DNA of 64,000 nt from Phialocephala subalpina (taxonomy: Eukaryota; Ascomycota; Leotiomycetes; Helotiales; Mollisiaceae): positions 517,139 to 581,138 of the forward strand of contig FJOG01000033.1 of NCBI GenBank assembly GCA_900073065.1. The letters run 5' to 3'. The notes under the pieces were generated by a model. It worked only from the letters and a program-made list of their open reading frames with translations, had not been told where the DNA came from and searched no databases. The position numbers were made by a program, and so were the translations under genes. Numbering within the stretch: position 1 is the stretch's first letter; each line of letters opens with the position of its first letter. Shown here piece by piece: positions 57,670 through 64,000 of this stretch.

Positions 57670-58150
57670 ATGTTTGGAAAGATAAACACCCTTGGTGTAG
57701 TTTGGGAGCCTCCAGTGAAGCCAAAGGCCAAGAATGTACCCGTTGTCCCATCCCCCGGCAAGAGTCTCGTGCTTCTAGTACCTCCTTCTCGAAATCCCCA
57801 AGCAGGTCCCAAAGTCAACTTGATCATTGAAGACGGCAACGGCGCTCTTGATTCCGACAATCCCATTTCTGGAATCAGGGATCTTACTCTGTCCCAACTC
57901 TTCGCGTTGTATGCGCAGCGGTCTAGCATCCCGATTTACACTCTGGGCCATTTTACCTTTATTATGGTTTTTGCTAATCGTGTCTCGATTTCTGTGAAGA
58001 GATGAGATAACGAGCAGACCTGGATCAGTGTGAAGAAGATCACGAACTTGTTTCTGGTAGCGAGGAAAAGGGATCCGACGGGGGCGGATTTTGAGGTCCG
58101 GGCAATGATTGACGATAAGGCGGCTGCTAAAATTGATGAGGAGGATCAGT
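57670..58150 (+). pseudogene. Unknown open frame interrupted by TGA
   Basis: An ATG at 57670 starts 111 codons (PGPKVNLIIED-like central strand, then SGIRDLTLSQLFALYAQR). They end in AGA TGA, after which the same frame continues for 47 codons (TWISVKKITNLFLVARKRD, DFEVRAMIDDKAA) to TGA near 58165. The in-frame stop could derive from CGA. No family recognised. Confidence 0.3.
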
Positions 58151-58326
58151 ACGCGGGTCTTTCGTGAAAGAAAACTGCACTGAATTCATTGATCCAAAGG
58201 GCTCGAAGATGTCCGCGGGTTGTAGTTTCTTCGTTGATCTAAAATACATGATATTTTCGAAGCGTTTACTTGGAACTTGGATACATGTAAGAACCTTTCG
58301 AATGCTACTGCAAATTCCCGACGAAA

Positions 58327-59589
58327 TCACAGCTTCGTTGGCGACTTCTTAGTTCCTTGCACGCCCGAGATGGGTGCATCACTCAAGACGGATTTGGGGT
58401 ATGCAAACCCGGAGCCAGGACCTGCAATGCCTTGGCCCATCCTCCAAGCACCTCCATCAACTACATATAGATATTGCCCCATCAGTAAATACATCGATAA
58501 ATGAATGGGCACCAGTAGGGAAGATACCAAAGGGTAGAGGAAGGGAAGACGTACCAATCACCCGGTCGCCATTAACATAGCTTCCCGCGTCACTGAACAG
58601 GAACACCGTCGCATCTGCTATCTCCTTGACTGTACCCAACCGACCCAAGGGAATCGTCTCAAGGCCATCTTTCGAACCGGAGCTTTCCGCCTTTGCCAGA
58701 CGCGAAAGTCCTTCTGTGCCAGCGATGGCTCCAGGGCAAATAACATTGCTTGTAACACCTCTTGGACCCATCTCGAGAGCGATTGAACCAGATAATGAAT
58801 CAACAGCAGACTTTGCAGCGCCCAAGTGCGTTTGCAACGGCACGCCCGTGTATTGAATGGTGGCACTAATGAAGATGATACGACCGCCTGTTCCGCCAAC
58901 TGGGGTATTGACGCCGTCAGTCCGGTGTGCATCAGCTGATTTGATCAGGTGGGGGATAGTGGCTTTGAGAGTGTTGTATGATCCCAAGACATCGATATCA
59001 ATCACGGACTTGAAAGCATTGGTCGACAGCTGAGTTATTGGGGCGAGGAAGTTTCCTGCGGCACCCGCACTGGAGCAAACCACCTACATGTTAGCAACCT
59101 TGTCCTGCTCTGGTACCTACAGCACTGGAACACATACATGACGAAATCTAAACCGCCCAATTCCTTCACACAACGTTCAACGGCAGCGTTTAGACTCTCA
59201 ATCTTCCTCACGTCTATGTTTCCGATTCCTAAAACCTTGGCTCCTTTCCTGCACGTAGCAATGTCCTTCGCTACCTGCTCCGCGTTCTCTACATTTCGGC
59301 CTACCATAGTTGACAAAATTAGAATCTGTTCAAAATCTAGGAAAGGGGATTGAAAGAGTTCCCTGTCAAATTAAAGGACGAACCAACGATGCAGGCGTCA
59401 GCACCCAGATGGACCATTGCGCGGACCTGGGCGCTGCAAATAGTCCCACTGCCTCCGGTGCAGAACACGACTTTACGATCTAGTACATAATCAATTTAGC
59501 AAATATTAAAAGAAGGACTAGAACAACAACATACCAAACAGGCCATTTGACCAGGCGTCACTCAGATATTGGTTTTTTGACTTCGGCAT
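58327..59589 (-). CDS. Peroxisomal-type 2,4-dienoyl-CoA reductase-like SDR
   Basis: Five exons (59535-59589, 59384-59479, 59138-59300, 58555-59069, 58327-58460; introns 55, 83, 68 and 94 bp) give 320 residues. VVFCTGGSGTICSAQVRAMV is the cofactor motif, VGRNVE the NADPH-preferring strand end, and GAAGNFLAPI, FISATIQYTG-PLQTHLGAAKSAVDSL, GPRGVTSNVICPGAI and DATVFLFSDAGSYVNG the DECR/SPS19 family marks, including the Lys of the catalytic region. The protein ends in TKL, a weak PTS1-like tripeptide. The enzyme reduces 2,4-dienoyl-CoA during unsaturated fatty-acid oxidation. It is divergent from the AtuA-like gene, with a shared 580-bp promoter. Confidence 0.85.
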
Positions 59590-60169
59590 GATTGAGGACG
59601 TTCTCTGTTCTTTTTCTTCTTCCTTGATGCTTCAACGACACAGGGAGTTCAACAATGATATAATTGAGCGACGTTTTGAAATACGAAATACATTCTCAAG
59701 ACTATCGGGATTATTGATGCGCATGGATATAGATGGATAATTAATTTAGACTTCCCTCGGCACCGATCCTGTTCCACAGTAGTTTCCCCCCGCCCTGCAT
59801 AACTCGGCGCCGATCCTGGTCCAAAGTAGCACGCTCCATAACCTTATCCCCGCACTGCATAACTCGGCGCTAGCCCCGCCAAAACTAGGAACGCGGGATT
59901 GCCGTAGAGCTCGGCGCGGAATAGAAGGTTTGTTCCTAGATTTCTCGGAGTATTGCAATCCAGCCGGATCGTTCAAAACGCCGAATTCATTATGGTCTGC
60001 ATCCTAACTATGACAGGAAAACTTTTGTGGAACACCAAAGCGAATATCAAAAATTCGAGTAAAGGAGAACAATCTTGGATTTTGGAGCTCCCCTATTTGG
60101 AACACACCTTCGTCCCTGTATCCGTATTACATTTGTATGTTCTTGGCTACCTGTGTGACTTGTTCAGAA
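59590..60169. promoter_or_regulatory. Divergent promoter with repeated CGG-NN-CCG palindromes
   Basis: CTCGG-CA-CCGATCCTG at 59756, CTCGG-CG-CCGATCCTG at 59803, CTCGG-CG-CTA at 59863 and CTCGG-CG-CGG at 59910 occur within 160 bp, embedded in about 50-60-bp near-repeats that also share CTGCATAACTCGGCG. Inverted CGG/CCG half sites two bases apart are typical of fungal Zn2Cys6 dimers. The same palindrome lies upstream of the acyl-CoA dehydrogenase gene (63199-63206). Confidence 0.55.
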
Positions 60170-62758
60170 ATGGGAAAAAACGTGGAACAGAGAGGCACGA
60201 GGCCGTTGTATGTTGGGAACGTGGCAGGGTCCTCAGCGGATCGACTTGATGGTGAGTACTTTCACATGCTTTTCGAATTCTTATCATACTCAGCAGGTTG
60301 TCTAGGAATGTTATCCATGTTGCGTGGGGACACGGTGATCGATGTTATTACAGGCGACTGGCTTGCTGAGGTCAGTTTTACAATCCATCCTCTCGAAATC
60401 AATTTCTTCTCATTTTGCTGCTCCTTTAATCGCCTGACGTGGATCCACTATGGAAACTGACTTATTCTCATCTAGGTTACCTTGGCAGCCCTAGCACTGA
60501 ATCCTCAAGTGGGGTATGAGGCCAGCTTCCTTGACGCCTTCAATCTGGCACTGGAAAGCTATCTCGCATATCCAAATCCAGAGCTGAAGATCATAGTCAA
60601 TGCCGGTGCGCTGAAGCCGCAGCAACTGGCAATAGAGGTGCAGAGGATATTGGATACCAAAGGAGCCCACAAGAAGGTTGCCTATGTCACTGGCGATAAT
60701 ATTCTTGGCGATCTGGACGGTATTGACGTCCAACCACTCACGACTGCCACTGGGCCATTTCCGGCGTGGCGAGAGAAGTTTAGTGGCATCTTGTCCGCCA
60801 ATGCATACATTGGATGTTGGGGAATTGTAGAGGCTTTGAATAATGGTGCTGATATAGTGATCTGTGGAAGATGCACCGATGCGAGTCCTGTGAGTCCTTT
60901 ACTCTTAATGCAGCTTGGTTTTTGAGATTTTATAGGCTGAGAATGGCTGATTTGATTGTATGGGTAGACAATGGGGGCAGCCACTTGGTGGCATAGATGG
61001 CAAGCCAACTCCTTTGACCAACTCGCGGGATCACTGGTTGCAGGTCACTTGATAGAGTGCGGATGCTATGTTGTGAGTATGACAACTATCATAACTTTGA
61101 AAATCACAACTGACGGGCGTGCACCTCGAAGACTGGTGGCAACTTCTGCGGATTCCAAGAGATTCTCCCAAGCGACTACTACAATATCTCGTTCCCAATC
61201 GCCGTGATCTCGCAAGATGGCACCACAGTCATTGAGAAGCAGCCAGATCAGAATGGAATGTAAGTTTACTCCCAGTGCTCACCACCATCAAAATCACTAA
61301 CTGATACTTCATGAAGTGTGACCGTTGAGACTGTTAAATCACAGTTACTTTATGAGCTTCAAGGTATGTACGCTTTCATTGTGGCGGACAGGAAAATGGT
61401 GAGGTTATCGAGAAATATTGATTTGTTTACAGGAATATACTACTTTAATCCAGACGTGATAGGCGACCTGTCAGACATCGAATGTGAGCAGGTTGGTCCT
61501 CACCAAGTCCGTGTATTTGGTACAAAAGGTATAGAACTCCATCCTCACTTTCTAACCTCGACAATTGGACTCACCATAAGACATGCAACCTAACTGCTGC
61601 AGGTCTTCCGGGTCCTGAAATGCTCAAAGCTGCTATCCTGTCTCTAGGTGGATATCAGGCTGAATTTTCGGTTTATGCGACAGGCCTCCACATTGAGCAG
61701 AAAGCCAAAATGTTCCAGGCGATGGCCGAGAAGAGATTAGAGAAATCCAAATTTCAGACGATCGAATTTCAAACTTACGGGGTGTCTAGAGAGGATCCTC
61801 AGAGCCAGCTTCAATCAACAGTACAGATACGGCAAGTGATTTCATGGTTCATTTTGAGTTCACTTTCTTGTCTTTCAGGACTCCCATAAAACATATGGTG
61901 CAAACCGACTGACGGGTTCAACAGGGTATTCGCACAAGCAGCTGAAGAATCCACCCTCTTGAGAAAGAACTTCCTACGGCCTGTCCTTGGTGATCAGCTC
62001 CAATGTTTTCCCGGACTTACACAGAATTTCGAGTTCCGAAGTGCGGATCCAAAAACATACTGTACCTACTTTCCAGGATTGGTACCTGCGTCTGCGGCCC
62101 AGCAACGTGTCCATTTCTTACATAAGTCAGAGCCAGGAGGGGTCATGGATGAGAGTGCGGTGGATATTTGCAACAACCCGGTTGTGACCAAAGTATGCGA
62201 TCTGCCAAGACAAGTCGATATCCAGTCAACAAACCCTGTTCAGCTTGATCTATTTGGAGACTTGGTTATGAGAGCATTGGGTGAGGTTGTCTATGCCCGG
62301 AGTGGTGATAAAGGCGCGAATGTCAACGTTGGGTTCTATTGTCCAGGCGACAACGACAAGCAGAAGAAATGGGACTGGCTTAGGTCTTTTCTGACGACGG
62401 AACAGTTAAGGCGTAAGTTTACAATCCAGCAATCAATCATATTGTTATTAATGTTTAACATGATACGACACAGTCTTATTGAAGGCGGAAAACCATCCTG
62501 GCATGTACATCGAGCGCTGCGAGTTTGAAGGCATCCGCGCCGTCCATTTCGTCCTTCATGGTATCCTCGGTGCGGGTGTCAGCAGCTCGAGCAAAATGGA
62601 TGCCCTCGGAAAGGTCAGGCTCCACCCTTTCCCTCTCCATTTTGCTTTTGATTTTCCTTCTTTTTATTCGATGTGCTCACAATCCGTTTTTACTCCAGAA
62701 CGTGGCAGAATACCTCAGAGCGCATCTGGTACAGGTGCCGAAGGTATTTGTAGAATGA
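60170..62758 (+). CDS. AtuA-like protein (acyclic terpene utilisation family, DUF1446)
   Basis: Eleven exons (60170-60251, 60297-60370, 60476-60889, 60968-61072, 61132-61259, 61317-61363, 61433-61528, 61603-61831, 61925-62412, 62474-62613, 62699-62758) close in frame to 620 residues. Family marks are YVGNVAGSSADRL, IDVITGDWLAEVTLA, IIVNAGALKP, YVTGDNI, GCWGIVEALNNGADIVICGRCTDASPT, YVTGGNFCGF and the C-terminal VVYARSGDKGANVNVG. The eighth intron (61832-61924) has a GC donor (GCAAGT). AtuA is required for growth on citronellol/geraniate in Pseudomonas; its chemistry is not well defined. Neighbours encode acyl-CoA enzymes, consistent with breakdown of a branched or unsaturated acid. Confidence 0.88.
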
Positions 62759-63407
62759 ACTTCAAAATGCAGCTATATCGTCAGAAATTTAAAAGTTTAT
62801 TTCCTTCCACCTTTGACAGCTTTCTTATTGAAGCCCTTGATCTTTTTGATCCAAATTTAAACGGTATATTGATGTGTATTTGAACTGCACTTTGTGAAAA
62901 TATTTATTACAAAGATCTGCTTAGTAGGTGGTCTTCGACGACTATATCTGGATTCCCTCTGTAGAAGTTAACAGAAGTATTTAAACTGTAGAAACTGTAT
63001 CTTTTATCGTATACTTGTACACCGGGAATGGACTACCTTCTAGAATTACTGGAGCACTCTTCGTCTTCCTCTGAAAGCGCAAGTATGCAACCATAATATT
63101 TTACTGCAGGGAAGAGCAGCGAATGATTGATCACCTGTCAACTCGTTGAGAGGCTTGTTACGGCTCTGACCTTTGGGGGCCTGGCTGACTCACTCCGTCG
63201 GCGCCGGCCTTCCGAGGCCGAAGAGAGTGGACCGTTGACTGCCGCCGCGGACCAATGTCATCCAGGTTATTGATCTCGGTCTCGGAGCTTATATCACTTT
63301 ATTTGAACTACTACTCATGTCTTATATCATAATATTTGAAAGGGTTTTCACCGAACGAGAAAAGTCTTATCAGTATCGTCCCAATACTATACTTACAGTC
63401 ATTTCAC
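62759..63407. promoter_or_regulatory. Intergenic region upstream of the acyl-CoA dehydrogenase gene
   Basis: AT-rich in its first half. At 63199-63206 the palindrome CGGCGCCG occurs inside CCGTCGGCGCCGGCC, about 200 bp before the start codon, matching motifs in the adjacent divergent promoter. No gene. Confidence 0.5.
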
Positions 63408-64000
63408 ATGTCTACTATAAGTTCGGTACCGTTTGCAGAAGCTCCTTGGCTTCGAGGGGCGACATCACCTTATTACAATGATTCACACCTGAAATGGCAA
63501 CAGAAGTGTCGCAACTTCATCACCGAAAACCTATCCCAACACGCGGTAGAGTGGGAAAAGACAGGAGTCGTTCCCTCAGAAGTCTTCCAGAAGTTTGCTG
63601 CAGGAAACTTTCTCCTCCCCAGCTTACCCCCACCTCTTAATGTCAACATTTTGAAAAGCGTGGGCGTGCATACTTTCTCGGGGGGGGGGGTTGAAAGTTG
63701 AGGATTTTGATTATGTTCATCATGGCATATATGTTGCAGAGGTAGGGTCTCTGACTTCCTCCTATATTTGCTTTGAATTTAACTCTTCAATTCGATAGCT
63801 CTCTCGTTGCGGGCTTTCGGGAATTCAGGGCTCTCTCGTAACTGGAATGGCGTTTGGCGTCCCTCCACTTCTGAAATTTGCCAATGAGGAATTGCAACAA
63901 GAGTGCTCCCGGATTTACTGCTAGGAAGAAAACGTTGTTGCATTGCTGTAACGGAGCCGAGTGGAGGATCCGACCTTTCGAACATCTTGACTACGGCTGA
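63408..64000 (+). pseudogene. Acyl-CoA dehydrogenase, N-terminal part, two frame disruptions (runs off the window)
   Basis: The ATG at 63408 gives the family N-terminus (PWLRGATSPYYNDSHLKWQ, FITENL, WEKTGVVPSEVFQKF). At the G11 run 63680-63690 one base too many changes the frame. The continuation LKVEDFDYVHHGIYVAE, an intron (63742-63798) and LSRCGLSGIQGSLVTGMAFGVPPLLKF follow. Near 63898-63902 a base is missing before RVLPDLLLGRKRC, ITEP-like VTEPSGGSD and NILTTA. The VTEPSGGSD block is the FAD/substrate motif (usually TEPGAGSD). The intact enzyme would oxidise an acyl-CoA with FAD. The G11 shift may be a sequencing error. The second is less easily explained. Confidence 0.7.

Noticed and set aside
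1..64000. All frameshifts are sequencing errors
   Set aside because: Long multi-exon genes (NSR1, TAF7, AtuA-like, NACHT, sugar transporter) are error-free, and several broken genes also carry stops, deletions or an inversion. Single breaks in homopolymers remain open to doubt.

Overview
This window is from a filamentous ascomycete, most likely a leotiomycete-like (Helotiales-type) fungus. The support is short GT-AG introns of about 44-175 bp inside most genes, a fungal PL3 pectate lyase, a PTH11/rhodopsin-type membrane receptor, a NACHT STAND protein, fungal Zn2Cys6 regulator remnants, and TFIID, mitoribosome and complex I subunits with ascomycete-style sequences. The species assignment is inference. 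All gene models were spliced by eye, and the multi-exon ones close in frame with canonical splice sites unless noted.

Layout. 0-1.6 kb: a decayed MFS transporter running off the left edge. 2.9-9.5 kb: an intact housekeeping block. TAF3 and TAF7 are divergent, followed by mitoribosomal mL54, the complex I NDUFB10-type subunit and an NSR1/nucleolin-type ribosome biogenesis factor (the last two also divergent). 11.2-13.7 kb: a secreted PL3 pectate lyase beside a wrecked UPC2-like Zn2Cys6 regulator. 15-26.7 kb: accessory DNA with a 2EXR fragment, a large MUG113/GIY-YIG protein, a decayed conserved fungal gene, a repeat-rich AT element, a decaying tandem triplication of one unknown family, and an intact tail-anchored-like protein with an AIM-like motif. 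27.7-29.4 kb: an arrestin-like relic. 29.7-31 kb: an intact seven-helix receptor. 32-33 kb: an SDR. 33.9-36.4 kb: a GT2 cellulose-synthase-like gene broken by an inversion. 37.6-38.6 kb: a galactose-oxidase relic ending in a perfect 250-bp tandem duplication.

39.4-43.5 kb: a 1282-codon NACHT protein in a repeat-bounded island. 44.4-46.2 kb: a type I membrane protein with a lectin-like ectodomain. 48.9-50.9 kb: an intact sugar transporter. 51.4-55.4 kb: a degenerate unknown gene, a 39-residue membrane microprotein and a prolyl-iminopeptidase-type hydrolase whose catalytic His end is frameshifted. 58.3-64 kb: a candidate catabolic cluster of a 2,4-dienoyl-CoA-reductase-like SDR, an 11-exon AtuA-like protein and an acyl-CoA dehydrogenase. 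These share CGG-NN-CCG palindromes in their upstream regions.

The contrast between intact housekeeping genes and many frameshifted accessory genes is the main theme. Frameshifts in long homopolymers (for example the G11 run at 63680) could instead be sequencing errors.
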